A DNA stretch of 64,000 nucleotides from Effrenium voratum (lineage: Eukaryota > Sar > Dinophyceae > Suessiales > Symbiodiniaceae), in NCBI GenBank assembly GCA_963377175.1, contig CAUJNA010000190.1, positions 1 through 64,000 on the forward strand. Direction: 5' to 3'. The translations under genes and the position numbers were made by a program. Position 1 is the first letter of the stretch; each line of letters opens with the position of its first letter. The notes beneath the pieces were generated by a model, which searched no databases, was not told where the DNA came from, and saw only the letters and a list, made by a program, of their open reading frames with translations. Shown piece after piece: positions 41,781 through 54,576 of this stretch.

Positions 41781-41985
41781 GCGGGGATGTGGGTGGCGCG
41801 CTTTGGGTCCTGACAAGGTTTGGTTTTGGGTGGCCGTGTGGTTCAGGCCATCTTTGGGTGGCGAGCTTTGCTGAGGCAGTCAAATCATAGTGCAGGCTTC
41901 TTTCAATGCCCTCCCCGACTTCCCACCAGGCTCGCGTTGAAACAGACCACGGGAATGTTTTGCTGCCGTGGCGATGGCAATGCAG

Positions 41986-42069
41986 GAGACCGTGTTCATC
42001 ACGGTGGGCAGCGCTTCCAGCGGTGGCATCCTTTTTGTGAACAAGCGCGGTGCCGTGATGAGTGCCAAG
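41986..42069 (+). CDS. CHC: Clathrin heavy chain exon 15
   Basis: Encodes ETVFITVGSASSGGILFVNK then RGAVMSAK, matching [26 protein letters not shown] of the last propeller blade. GC donor at 42070. Confidence 0.94.
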
Positions 42070-43096
42070 GCGGGGGGAACATGGGAAGCCCTGAAAGCTA
42101 CGCTTTTTCCCGCATCTCTCAGGGTTTGCCCCTGTCGCAGAAAAGATTTCAGCGTCCCATCAAAAAGGGTGGTTGGGATGGGTGGTTTGGACTGGCGGTT
42201 AGGGGTGGTTAGCCAAGGATTGAAGAGTTGGAATTGTTGGAAGACTAGCAGCATCCTGAAATCGGTCCTTCGGGATTCACACAGAGTTTCTGGAGCGAAG
42301 CTTGGAGCGTTTCGGATTCAAGCCTTCGGACCCTGCCTGCCTGGTTGAATCCAGCTGATCCCGTTCCGCTCTTCGTATTTTGAAGGAGCCAAAAGGAAAC
42401 CAATCGGTGAGTGGCAGGTGGACCAGACGCGGTTCAGGGCTCTCCAGATGGCTGATGGAGCGGGTCATATGCACAGTCGGGGGACATTTGGGTTTAAAAA
42501 CCGCTATCTTTACCAAAAGGAATCCTCAACGTGACATTCAGCAGTCACAACGCTAACAGGTGAAAGTTGGCAGGCTTAGCGCTTTGTAGCGTGTTTTGCC
42601 GGTATTTTGGTGACTACGTTTCACACGTCAAACGTATCTTCTACTTCATGAGCGATGAGCCACGCAGTGCCAGAGTCGACGCCAAACCGCTGATTGCCTC
42701 GCGACTGTTTGATCGTTTGGGCTGAACTTGTCGGGAACGCCTATTCTTGCACGACTCACAGCCAGAAGTCGATTGAGGAGCCTTTCAGTTTGGATTCTGT
42801 TGCAAGAAAGCAGACTACGTAAGCCCCAATTATGTTGGCAAGGGGGTGCAATTATGAGTGTTTCGCTGGCAGCGTTGTTTTTCTACTTCGCTGCATACGT
42901 TTAGCATTGCTTTGGCTGCAGTCTGAGCGATGAGGATGTGATCTGAGTGACCACGAGCTGCGTTTGTTTGCGTGGAGCTCTGATATTTCACATACCTCCA
43001 GAGGATCACTTTGTGGTTTTTGTCCAGCGTACCGGCTCTCTGTGACTCTTTCAGTCCCTCGAATCGCTCGGCGAGTGGGTGAAGTGATTTCGACAG

Positions 43097-43159
43097 GTGA
43101 ACGAGAACGCCATTATCAACTACATCATGAACCAGCTGGTGCAGATCCCGAACCGACAG
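43097..43159 (+). CDS. CHC: Clathrin heavy chain exon 16
   Basis: Encodes VNENAIINYIMNQLVQIPNR then Q, matching VEEENIIPYITNVLQNPD, the start of the helical linker after the propeller. GA donor at 43160. Confidence 0.94.
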
Positions 43160-44181
43160 GATTGTAGCCATAGGGGTCTTTTTTTTAAGGTTAGTTTGGT
43201 TAAACATTTCCCCCCAACAAATTATCAAACAAACAAAACATACACCATCCAAGTGGAGTGTACCTTTGAATTTGCAGCATACCCAAACCAATCAAAGGCG
43301 GCTGACCCTTGAGTGATCCATCTTTATTACGGAGTTCATCCTTCAAGTATTTTGTCAACTACTTTCTAAGGCACTACCCCCAAAACACTATCCCCGAGTA
43401 AAACAGTTGGTGAATGCCCTTTGCATAGTGGCTAGGAACATCCATTAAACCCCTGCGGGTATTGGTTGAGGGCTGGTGGAAAATCATCTAAGAGAGAAGC
43501 TGTGCCTGCATCCATGTTCTGTAAAGGGAAGCAATTGAGACTAAAGCAAACCACAGGGAAACGAAGGTAAACCAAACTACCCTTAGGCTGGCTTGCAGAA
43601 CCAACAGGCCCAATACCTCTGGGTAATTTTCTTTGCGCCAGTCGCCTTCCAACACCAAAGAGGCAGGCCGCATACCAATTGTGCCTGAGGGCTTGCTCCA
43701 TCCAACTCTGTCGGCAATTCAGCCGTCAGCGGGGAAGAAAAAATGGAACAAGGGAAGACCCAGGATTTCATTGGCTAGGAACTTGTTCATCAGAGGGAAA
43801 CCAAAAAGGACCACCGAAGCCATGGCGGGTTTCCAGATTTGCTAAACCCCCCCATAGGAGGCGTCCATTTGGTTCTGAATTCGTCTTTTACATTCTTGTG
43901 CTGTTCCAGGCGAACCAAACGGAGACCCCTTGGGCTTGGCATACTGATTTGTAGAATCCGTTTGGAGACCAGCTCTGACGGGGGCTCCAAATGCGTATGC
44001 CATTTTTTTGAGTTGCTACCATTTGTGGAGTGGCCTTTACGAGAAACCAACAGGAAGGCCAACATCCATTTTTGGTTCCCCAATTTTAAGGCACATCCAG
44101 TTCCCCTATTTTGAGGCACATCCCCTATTTTAAGGCAACTCAAAGCCATAGCAACAGTTTGCCGCGGGTTCGCCGCTTCAG

Positions 44182-44226
44182 GACATCGCCTTCAACATGG
44201 CGAAGCGTTTCGGCCTGCCTGGAGCG
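44182..44226 (+). CDS. CHC: Clathrin heavy chain exon 17
   Basis: Encodes DIAFNMAKRFGLPGA, matching DLALRMAVRNNLAGA. GT donor at 44227. Confidence 0.94.
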
Positions 44227-44843
44227 GTCCCTCGATGCACATCGATGGGCTGTGTGGGTCCCACCTACCTGGGTCCTGGGTCGGGGGAACCGTCCATGTG
44301 CGACCCCAAAGGCTGGTGGTTACTTGGTTGCTTGGTTTCCTTGGTTTCTCGTGTCTTGTTTGTAGAGAGGCCTGATTCGAAGAGTCGAGGTCTTGAAGAG
44401 TTACGGCACTTGGGACGGGGAAGCATGGAGTCGGTTTTTCAGTCTTGGGTGCCTTCCTTTGGGGAGTTGAATCCAGATACAGCCTGCCTTGGGTCTGAGC
44501 AGTAGCCAAAGAGTTGTGTCCAGGAAATCCCATCATCTTGTCCAGATTGGGCGTGTTCAAAAATTGGCACAATGGGCAAAGCGAAGATGTTTCGAAGGGA
44601 ATTAGCGGCGAACCGCTACAAGAGGGATTGGAGGTTCCCTACATTTTTTTGTGTTTGAAGCATCACTCTATTTTTTTGCCAATTTAGCAAAGGTTTCGAC
44701 CCCCTTTTTCCATGTAAGGGGCTCTATGGGTTTGTCTCAAACTGGGGGCATTTTTGGGCTTCCTTTCGGTTTCCCTTTGCCGCCGAAACTTTGGGGGCTT
44801 TCCCCAAAGGCAAAGCCCGCATCGGGACCGCCGGATGCCCGAG

Positions 44844-44898
44844 GACGAGCTGTTTCAGCGGCAGTTCAGCACGCTCTTTGCCTCCGGGGACTACAAGG
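44844..44898 (+). CDS. CHC: Clathrin heavy chain exon 18
   Basis: Encodes DELFQRQFSTLFASGDYK plus one base, matching EELFARKFNALFAQGNYS. GT donor at 44899. Confidence 0.94.
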
Positions 44899-45064
44899 GT
44901 CGGGGCCTGAGAGGGAGGGGTCGGGGCCTGAGAAGCGCATTCAATGGATACGTAACACCAACCAACTCCCATACGTCCGTAAAACAATCATATGGCCCCA
45001 AATGGTTTCATGGTCGTTTCTTGGCGTTGATGGACCTGTTTGGCTTTCAGAAACCGTTTGGCAG

Positions 45065-45164
45065 GCGCCGCCCTGATCGCTGCGCAGTGCAAGAGCGGGC
45101 TGCTGCGGACTCCGCAGACCATCCAGCAGTTCAAGAGCGTGCAGGCGCCACCGGGACAGCCGGG
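45065..45164 (+). CDS. CHC: Clathrin heavy chain exon 19
   Basis: Encodes [20 protein letters not shown] then QFKSVQAPPGQP, matching [31 protein letters not shown]-type linker sequence. GC donor at 45165. Confidence 0.95.
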
Positions 45165-46204
45165 GCGCCCGGAGAACTCTGCCGAGTTGGGGGGGGGTTT
45201 TGGGAAGACAAGGCAGGACGGGAGCGCGGGGTAGAAGCTGGGATGTGTGAGAAGAAGACCTGGTTGCAGCCCTGAGTCAGGAAATGGAATCGTAACCATG
45301 GCCATTTGAATCCATCCCAGGCAGCTGAAGGTCGCAATTTCCAAAGCGTGTGATTGCATCGGCAGTCTGACAGTCCCAATGTGCCGATTGTTCTTGGGCG
45401 GTAGCATTTTATCCATCGTCGCACACTGCAGCTCGCCACGGCAAGGATGCGCCTTTCGGGTTGGTCGTCACATGAACCATGAGGAGTCCAAGTTTGCGAG
45501 TCCATTTCTCATTTTAGGTCGGTCACTCACAATCAGACATGTACGCAGATATATTGCGATATTTGTTTTTTTGGTGGTAGAAGCATTTCTCCTGCAGGTT
45601 TTGTCGACGGTTGCGCCAATGAGCAATTCCTGGACCGGGGATCACGAGGGAGTTCGGGGAACATGGATGAATTTTCTTGGGGGATTTCTTCCACAAGCTC
45701 TGAACCTTTCAGCGGCCGGAACCCTAACTCTAACGTGAGGTGCACCGGGAAGTGCCTTTCGCTTTGGCGAGCTCGGGGAATATTTTCGTTCGTCATCCGC
45801 GCGGTTTTTTTGCACGGCTGATGGGAGCAGATCGCCTCAAGCTGTCCAGGGACCCACGGCAACAGGCTTCCTTGAAAATCCATCCTCCTGGAGTTTTTCC
45901 AGGTGTGCACCAATTCGCCGATCACCATTCAGAAGTTCAACGCTGTTGCTGATTTGAAGGTTACTTTTGTTCACGTATGTAAGGACTCTCATGACATGGT
46001 ATGGGGATTCTTTCTTTCGCTCTTGGTCTTTCAGCAGTATTTTTTTGCGCCGCGTGCCCAATATTGGGCTGGCACTTGAGGCAGGTCCTCGTTTTTGAGG
46101 CTACCCTTTCCTTGTTTTTTTACATGTTCCAAGGGAAACCAAAAGCAACCTCTGGCGGCTTTGCGTTTTGACCGAAGCCCGCTTTGGGGATTTGTTGGAC
46201 CCAG

Positions 46205-46302
46205 GTCCTCGCCGATCCTGCACTACTTCTCCACGCTGCTGGAGCACAACAAGCTCAACGCGCTGGAGTCTGTGGAGCTGGTGCGGCCTGTGGTGCAGCA
46301 AG
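46205..46302 (+). CDS. CHC: Clathrin heavy chain exon 20
   Basis: Encodes SSPILHYFSTLLEHNKLNAL then ESVELVRPVVQQ, matching [32 protein letters not shown]. GC donor at 46303. Confidence 0.95.
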
Positions 46303-47672
46303 GCACGGTGCTTTTCCTTTCTTTTATTCGAGCTTTTGGATCGGGCTTGGCGCCGTTCTTTGGATGAGGCAGGCTCGTTCTTCTTTGGGATGGGGGAGTT
46401 CAGTTTGGGCTGAATGCAGGTTTGGTGGGCTATGGAGGGGGAGGGACAGGGCCGTGCTCAGTATGGTTCTGGTGGATTTGGAGTCCTGCATGGAGCGACA
46501 GGAGGCTGGCATTCTCTCAGGTTTCTAAGGTTGCAATCACTTTGTTTTGGTCAGCGGTGCGAACTTTGTGGGCACAGACGGACCTGATCCGCATTCCTAT
46601 ACAAATATATCAAAGCAGAGCAAGTCAATCCACTGTAATCCGCCAGATTTGCTAAGAGATTGGAGATTGGGTGCCCGTTTCCTCGACCGGTTCAAAGTAT
46701 TGCTGGGGAAGCTCTTCAGAGACAGGGAAGCCGTGCTACCCTGTTTGGTGTCAATGCACCCGAGTTGCCTTGTCCTTAGGGAAGGCATGAGAGCGGCAAG
46801 CAAAGAGCTGTTACGGTGGTCGCATCCTCTGACACGGTAATTGTATGTGCGGTGCAGTCAGCGATCACATACTGACGCGGCTCCTATGTGCCATGGTCAA
46901 GGCACTTGCTCAGGATTTGATTGGTGTCCAGCAACCCTCAAGTAGCAGATTCTAAGCAAACATAAGGATTCCGAATGAGGGCGCACAGAAACCTTCACCA
47001 CTATCAAAACCAGGGAATCTTCCAAAATTGTTGGCTGCATGTTGGTTCCGATTTACCGTCCTACCCAAAACGAGGTAGGAACCTGTTGCTGCGTTGCTGC
47101 ACCCTTTGCCTCAGGTGCCCATGCCCATTGTCTACCTTAAACTCCTCGTTTCCCTTAAACACGGTTGAACCATCGTCATGTAGGGCAAAGGGCAACCACC
47201 GAAGCATGCCCATCCTTAGCCTTACTTGTAGCAGCGTAATGGGTTGCACGGCCCGCAAAAGCGGCGCTCATGCAGCGTTTGTGGAAAGAAGTCCATAGGG
47301 GAGTGTGTGTCAAAAGAGTGCACGGATTCGATGTCTCGGAAAGGACTTTTTGAGGTCTCCCAAAAAAATCCCCCAACGCCAGCAGACCCCTCCAATAGAA
47401 CATCATCAAACCCTGCAACGGAGACCCGCTCAACAAAACCCGTGAGGGTCCCTCATGTTGAGAACCCAGTTCGTTGCTCGGCAGCCCCCAACTTGATTGG
47501 ACACCAACCTGAGGATTGGGGAGCCTGGAGCCAAACGAATCCATACGGAATGTTGATCCTAGATACATCAACCCCAGTTTATTAATACACCGATGGAGGG
47601 GAAGACCGGAAGACCCTCCTATTAGTAGGGGCGGTTTGCTAATCCGGGGTCAGTGCCGGGACAAGCCGCCAG

Positions 47673-47707
47673 GCCGCCGGGAGCTCATCGAGAAATGGCT
47701 GAAAGAG
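47673..47707 (+). CDS. CHC: Clathrin heavy chain exon 21
   Basis: Encodes RRELIEKWLKE, matching RKQLLEKWLKE. GA donor at 47708. Confidence 0.92.
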
Positions 47708-48180
47708 GAGCGGGGAAAAGCGGGGATCGAGGCCTTTTTCGGCGTTTCGCCGTGCCTGGTTTCTTTGTTGAGAAGGTTTCTTCGCATTTGCTTCCAAGAT
47801 TCTTTTCTTTATGATGCCCAGAGTTTGAGAAAGGCTGGCTACAACGGAAGCTCAGCTTTGTGTCCCACCCTTGAACCGGGTATGTTTGGTTTGGGCGCAG
47901 GCTGTCAACCATGGGTCCACGCCCATGCGAGTCACCATTGACTCAGCGGCTCGACGATCCTGCCCAGGTTTCGCTTGCTCTCGCTTGCCTCGAGCCCTCT
48001 TGAAGCTGGCCCAACGAGAGCTTGCCGCCATTGTCCGGATCAGCGTTTGGTACCGTCTTAGATTTGTTTTCTTGACTGAAATAATGCCAGAAGATAAGTT
48101 GTAGGGTTGAGCGTGTCGAGCGGGGCGTTGACCCATCCAGGCAGCAGTGTTGACTGTTACATGCATTGTCAGTCCCGGAG

Positions 48181-48236
48181 GACAAGCTGGAATGCACAGA
48201 GGAGCTAGGCGACATTGTGCGGCCTTTGGAGACAAA
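48181..48236 (+). CDS. CHC: Clathrin heavy chain exon 22
   Basis: Encodes [18 protein letters not shown] plus two bases, matching DKLECSEELGDLVKSVDP. GC donor at 48237. Confidence 0.95.
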
Positions 48237-48985
48237 GCCGCTCGAAGAAGTGAAGCGAGGGCTGTCAGCTTAGTACCTGGCCCAATCCAAGCCATTGAGT
48301 TTTGGGACCCCTTTACATCGTTTTTCTGTTTTGGTCACAGGCTTCCTTCCGAAAGCATTCTTTTCAGGTGACCCTTAATCAGTTTATTTTGCGGTTGGAC
48401 TTGTGATTTGGGGATTTGAACCTCTGGTTCTTGTAGTGGGTAAACGAGAAACCAAAAAACCAAACCACCAATTTGAGGGAGCCAACTGAGACTGCCCTAG
48501 TTCATTTGCTTCGAATCATTTGGACCTTTTCCAAGGGATAGATTTGGTTGCAAAATGTAAGGGGGTGCAGTGCTCAAGCAATTACCCCATGACGAACACG
48601 ATTCCAATTGCATTCCACCTCCCCAAAGAGAAGCTGCGAGCAGATTCTCCTCTACACCTGCCTGCCATAGATTGACGCTAGGTTTCTCAATTCAATTTCA
48701 TGTGCTTGGGCCGAGTCTCTTTGGGAGGTACATCAAAAGCAACAGTCAAGAGGTTCAGCTGGTTCCAGTTTTCCACGTAAAAGAGGTGGCACTTCTTTTT
48801 CTCACATCTTATGAAATGTGTGCCCTGGTCAAAAGACCCCTTGTTTGAAGTTGTAGGGTTGGCCATGGACGCATGAATGGACATTTTAGACAACGACTAC
48901 AAGGGTGTCCCCCAAACGAGCATGACCATGACCTGCATAAGGAGTTGTGTTTACCCTACCAAACCACGTCCGAATTTTCTCTCAG

Positions 48986-49079
48986 GTTCGCCCTGTCCAT
49001 TTACTTGCGGGCGCAGATTCACCAGAAGGTGATCCAGTGCTTTGTGGAGCTGGGGCAAATCGACCAGATCGTTGCATAC
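48986..49079 (+). CDS. CHC: Clathrin heavy chain exon 23
   Basis: Encodes FALSIYLRAQIHQKVIQCFV then ELGQIDQIVAY, matching [31 protein letters not shown]. GC donor at 49080. Confidence 0.95.
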
Positions 49080-49750
49080 GCTCTTTGGCCAGGATTATGT
49101 GTCGTGCTTGGGTTCCTTTCTTTATAGGCTGTGCCCCCGATAAGGGCAGACTGGGGAGGTGCTCGGATGACGATTTTTGTCGGGCTGCTGCAAGATGGCT
49201 GTGATGGCTCGTGGAAGTCTTGGTATGCCAAGATCCCGAGGAACCAATGAGTGAGAGCTGTTCCAATCATTCTTGTGACCCAACAGCGACATTTGGGTAG
49301 ACGCAGGTCTAGGGGATAGTCCCAACCATATTTCATGGGTGTGGTGATGCCGCTATTTTGATTTGACTTGCAAATATCTACGTCTTAATCCCAGTTTTTG
49401 ATATGATTCTCACCCACGGGTTCTGGGATCAGCACCTACGGACCATCCTCTGACCGAACTTGCAGCCGCCTCGTTGAGCGTGGTTTCTGACTCACTTGCC
49501 AATCATTGGTTCATTTCTAGGGGTTGGTTCACTTGAAGCCCAAGCACTTGCACGTAGCGAATACGCACTGCGCCCACATGTTTGGTGTGGCAAACCGCAC
49601 AGTGCCTTTTAACATACGCAGCACCTGCTGATGATACCTCGAAGATCAAGAGGCCGAAAGGCAACCCGAAATCCAGTCTTTTGGGACTCTGAGAAATGCC
49701 AAGCACCCATGTCCTTTGGAGGGGAGGGGATCCAACCCTCTGAGGTGAAG

Positions 49751-49820
49751 CGAGTGGGCTACCAGGCGGACTACTCGCAGCTGCTGCAGAACATGGTCGG
49801 CCCCCCAAGCTACGGCCCCC
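49751..49820 (+). CDS. CHC: Clathrin heavy chain exon 24
   Basis: Encodes RVGYQADYSQLLQNMVGPPS then YGP, matching [23 protein letters not shown]. The 3' end is chosen at a GC donor (49821) because it joins exon 25 in frame; other ends a few bases away are possible. Confidence 0.85.
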
Positions 49821-50872
49821 GCGAAGGGAAGCGACACTTCCGGCCTGGGGCATGCCTCTCTTGTTTTCTTGGGGGAACCTCAAAAGTGACGGTTTTCGTT
49901 TTTGGTTGCCCTCAAAATGTACCTGACTGCACGTGCAAGATACTACTGGGCTCCCCATGTTTGCCTTGCAGGCAGACATCGCTTTTTGGTTGAACACGTT
50001 GAATGAGTTCCCAACACGAGACATGCGACACACCATGCTCCAGATTGCGGGTGAACTGAGAGGCGCGGCTTCGAAGCGCCATATTTTGCTCCATGTCCGG
50101 ATTAAGCCCAGCTGGCTAAGGTGTGAATGTTCAGGTTGCATGAGCATATGGGTCAACGCTGTATGGTTGCTGAATACTTGTAATGGCTTTGCCAGTGTGT
50201 CTGAAGCAACTTTGGGCGCATGATCGGCAGAAGAGTTAGTCGGTTGCGCCATGATTTTGCGCACACCTGGCTAGGGGGTTGGATTTCGCGGAAATCATGC
50301 GCGTTTAGTTTGTGGCCTGTCTTTGGTAGCTGGAAAGTTTTAACTAGCTACTGTACTTTTTTGTCCGTTTCATGTCCACCCGAACATGTGCCTCATTGGG
50401 GATGCCCCCCTTTGTCAGCGGGGCCGGCGGGATGAGCCGGCGTCCAACATGTTGCCGTCATCAGCAGCTTCTATGACAGATCCCTCGCAGGGTGTTGTTT
50501 GAGATGTTGGCACGCTGAGAGATCCCTTCAAATTCCGCTTGGATCACATGAAGGTGGCGCAAACCACTCTCGAAACACGGTGAACGTGCGACGGCCCGTT
50601 TGAGGTGGCCAGTAACCCGGAGGGTGCCACCAACTTTGCCAAGAGCCTCCTGGAGGACCGATCGACAGGGAATGGAAGTTTTTTTTGGATGCGAGTTCGC
50701 AGTTGACAATGCGCTGGAAGGTGTCGCATAGTTTGTGTCACATGGAAATCGAGACCACTCTGTTTTGGCTCTCATCCACCAGGTTGATTCCGTCAGCATT
50801 ACCGAGCCCCCAAGTTGATTCCATCACATTCACCTAGCTGAGGGGAGGGGGCCAGCGTTTCTTCATTTTTAG

Positions 50873-50934
50873 ACGGTGTGAGACTTATCGCCGGCAAGGG
50901 ACAGAACGGAGTGCCGCTGATCGACATCAACCAG
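50873..50934 (+). CDS. CHC: Clathrin heavy chain exon 25
   Basis: Encodes GVRLIAGKGQNGVPLIDINQ after two bases, matching FAQMLVQDEEPLADITQ. The acceptor (TTTTTAG at 50866-50872) is the best fit but less certain than others. GC donor at 50935. Confidence 0.82.
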
Positions 50935-51515
50935 GCGCACCGCGCGCGCCATCGAACATGGTTGCCATTGGAGGACGAGGTTTTGCCGGGTCAACGCTTG
51001 AGGACCAGCTGAGACATCTTTGCCCTGAGACAAAAATACTGAAACTCTGCCCTGGGGTTCGGGTTGAACGTTGGGCACCCAGAAAAGGGCGCCAGCCAAT
51101 TGCAAGAAGAGGACGGGTGAGGAACACAAGTAGAACAGCGGCATCAGGCCGCTTTCAAGAGCAATAAGCAGCTTCCTTGTTTTCCCTCTGCAAGGATTAT
51201 TTCAAACGTCCTTTGCCCAGCAGCTCCTGGGATTTTGGCCAGCTATGTTGCAACCAGAGCCGAGACATTGACAGGGATCATTACAGTTTTTTAGTTGTGT
51301 AGACATCTCCATTTGGGCCCATCGGGCGGGGTGATGAAGGTGAGATACAAGAAATCCTTCTAAAGAAGTGGCAAACGGCTGGATGTTCCAACGCCCCCTA
51401 TGGGGCTTTTCAGGAAGGGATGCTGGCAAACAAGATTTTGCATGTATCCCGGCAAGCAGAGGGTGAACTACGAGATGTACTGCAATGCAAATCTTCATGT
51501 GACTGAAATCGCCAG

Positions 51516-51584
51516 GTGGTCAAGGTCTTTATGGACCAGAACAGGCTGCAGGAGACCACCTCTATTCTTTTGGACGCCCTGAAG
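51516..51584 (+). CDS. CHC: Clathrin heavy chain exon 26
   Basis: Encodes VVKVFMDQNRLQETTSILLD then ALK, matching [23 protein letters not shown]. GC donor at 51585. Confidence 0.94.
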
Positions 51585-52130
51585 GCGGATCGATTCTGAT
51601 TTCGTTGCTGCGAAATCGGTGCGCCGGTGCGCCTTCGTCGCGTTAGAAACCCAGGGCAAGCCCCAAGACCCAGAAATCCGAGACAAAGGGGGGACCATGA
51701 GATTTTGACCCTGCCTCTTGCAGCCCAACTTTCTTTTGGAGACGCAGCCCCATATTTCTTAGGAATGATCGGGTACTACTCATAGATTATCTGAATTGGC
51801 GCAGAGCTGGTCAAGAGAACCATGAAGAAAGGACGCAGGGTATTATTCATAGCTTCTATTCATTGACCAACAATGAAGCGGCCCATGCCTTACCTGCAGA
51901 AGTCGGCTGAGAGTGGCAAAGGGCTGCTACGCTTCTGGAGTGGCTCATGCTTTGCGTGCTGGCTGCAATCAACAGCAAGCTGGAAATCATTTACACGTCT
52001 CATGAGTGCACAGTGCGGTCACCTCCCCATCAGTGGATTGGTGGTTTGGGACTGCGGTTCCTTTGAAGCCACGCCACCAAGCCAGAAAACGCGCTCGGAG
52101 AGACGCAGGGGCACATTCGCATCCGGCCAG

Positions 52131-52160
52131 GCCAACAAGCCTGACCAGGGCCACTTGCAG
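52131..52160 (+). CDS. CHC: Clathrin heavy chain exon 27 (30-nt microexon)
   Basis: Encodes ANKPDQGHLQ, matching NNRPSEGPLQ. Needed to join exons 26 and 28. GC donor at 52161. Confidence 0.88.
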
Positions 52161-52732
52161 GCCTGGTGTAGAGGGACACCAAGGCGATGTCGGCATGGTG
52201 GAAGCTTTTTGTGCGTGTTCTTTCGGGTTCTTGGCAATGAGTCAACATATCACCGGTGCAGTTTTACTGCGTTGAAGTCCCTCGAAGTGCTTCGGGTGTA
52301 AAGCCACATGTAAAAATGATGTCCAAATGGCCCATCCAAGGTTGTCAACCCACCAAGGGGCCCAAGTGGACAGCATGTCCAAATTTGTAGACACGACACA
52401 TCCTTCGAGTTATGGCAAACGTTCTCAGTCTCGTGGCGGAGGGCTCTGAGAGAATTTCTTTGGCGAAGGTGTGGAGCAGTGGATCCCACTCATTTGCTCT
52501 TGCCCTGGGCCATGAACCCACACATGTCGAGGGCAAGCCAAGGCACAAATGAGTTTCTGGTTTTACCTTTATTGAGGAAGACACATCAACACGATACCTT
52601 CCCCAAAACACCAACCACCTACACAACACATGAATCTGGGGTATGCGGTATGCCCCAATTTTTTGACCTCCCCCAAAAAACTAAACAACTCCCTGTCCTG
52701 CACGCCCGTGGTTTCGTCTGGACGGCGCTGAG

Positions 52733-52794
52733 ACTCAGCTGCTGGCCATGAACCTGCAGCAGGCGCCCAAGGTGGCTGAGGCGATCCTGCAGAT
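52733..52794 (+). CDS. CHC: Clathrin heavy chain exon 28
   Basis: Encodes TQLLAMNLQQAPKVAEAILQ plus two bases, matching [20 protein letters not shown]. GC donor at 52795. Confidence 0.95.
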
Positions 52795-53085
52795 GCCGCC
52801 CAGCCGAGAGGGCTGGATGGGACCGATGATCGGGTGGGATCGGGTGGGGTGGGGAGGATGGGTTTGGAGTTCACCTGAAGCAGGAGAGAGCAGTTTGGGA
52901 TGGATCCTCGTGGAGCCTTTTGTCTTCAAAAAAAGGAAGCTCATATACGTTTGCAGAAGAAACATGGCTTGTGAGCAAGTTGTAATTGAGTGTTAAATGT
53001 ACATCTACCAAGCCCAGGAAAACGACTGGGAACTTTCCATCTTGGGAAGAGCCAGGTGGAGGGGCGGACAACTGCAGGGGCGGGG

Positions 53086-53172
53086 GTGGGTGGGTGGGTG
53101 GGTGGGTGGGTGGGTGGGTGGGTGGGTGGGTGGGTGGGTGGGTGGGTGGGTGGGTGGGTGGGTGGGTGGGGG
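53086..53172. repeat. (TGGG)n array on the + strand
   Basis: About 21 GGGT units in clathrin intron 28, on the transcribed sense strand, followed by a G8 run. The sequence could form tandem G-quadruplexes in DNA or pre-mRNA. Confidence 0.95.
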
Positions 53173-53585
53173 GGTGAGGCTTTTGTTTGAAGGCGGACCA
53201 TGAATGCAAACCAAAGGAGGTTGGCGACACGTGGCCAATGCAGCGGAAACAACATGGTGCAGGTATCCTCGTGAGATCATGCGGGGTAACTTGTACCAGT
53301 GTGAGGCGCCTAGGGTCCTGGACAACTGTGTGTGCCCGCAAGGTTTTGGGCGTTCAGGGCTTGATTGAGAAAGCTTAGTGTGTGTGTGTGTGTGTCATTT
53401 GCTGGAGGAAGGTCGGGGGGGATCACGCAGAGGAGGGCTTATGAAGGAAAGAGTGCATTTCCATGTTCGCTTGTGCTTTGGGGGCGTGTTCTAAAGTGGC
53501 AAGGGCAGAATGCGAATGGAGTCGCTGTCACTCGACGCCATGGTTCCCTTAACCTCGGAGAGAGGGAACACGGCGGTTGCCTCAG

Positions 53586-53655
53586 GAACATGTTCACCCA
53601 CTACGACCGCGCCTACATTGGCCAGCTCTGCGAGAAAGCGGGCCTCATGCAGTGG
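53586..53655 (+). CDS. CHC: Clathrin heavy chain exon 29
   Basis: Encodes [20 protein letters not shown] then MQW, matching [23 protein letters not shown]. GC donor at 53656. Confidence 0.95.
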
Positions 53656-54576
53656 GCCTCGCCCCCATTCTCGGTCGAGTCGAGTCGGTGCGGGATTCTG
53701 TGAGACAACTGCAACTGGGTTGGTCTCCAACTGGCTGGCTGGTTTCCTTTAAAACCGCAAAGGGCTGCCATCAAAAACGACACGCATGTGTAAAACTGTG
53801 GTCCCCGCTAGGAGGTTGGATTTCCCTTTTCAAATTCTTTCCGAACTTCTCGTGGTTTTGGGGCGTGCTCAGTGTTGAAACATCCCAGGGAACTTTGCTT
53901 GATTTGGGCTCTTTGATGCATTCTGCATTGGCCAGAAATGGCCACTGGGCCTCGAGGATTCCCACCTTGAGCACGTGCAGAACCCTCTCCACTCTCCAAA
54001 AGGGTGGTCTCAGTGTGGCGGCGTTGAATTCAGATGGCGAGAGCTTCCATGGTTGCTGCACTTCAAAACAGAACAGACTCAGTAGAACTCGCAGGACAAA
54101 AATCAAACCTTTAGAATGGAACATGTGGATGCGTCTTTTGAGGGTACACCTTTCATGTAATATTTAAATGGAACACAACAGGAAAACCATGGTTTTGGGG
54201 GGTCCCATGCGGTTGCTCTTCGAAATGAATCTGTCCCAAGTAACCCGAAGACTTGATCCCTGTTCGCCCAAGTCAAGGGACGCCTCTCACCCGGCTTTCA
54301 TCCCGCATCCGTGTCTGAGAGAAGTCTCTGCATAAAAGCGGGCGAAAACAAATCACGCGGGGGTGGTTCTTTTGAGGGTAGCCTTCTTTGCCTTGAAGGG
54401 AAGCACAAGAAAAGTCACTCTTCTTGGAGGTTGCACTTCATCTTGCTGGCCGCGTCCTTTCCGTGTTTGTTGCGAAACGTCCAAAGGAGGCCTTTCCCCA
54501 TGTCGTGTTCCGCTCCAAGTCTTCATTGGTCACTTGGGCGGTGAATGGCGGCTTTGGGCTGACCTGGGCCCCCGAG

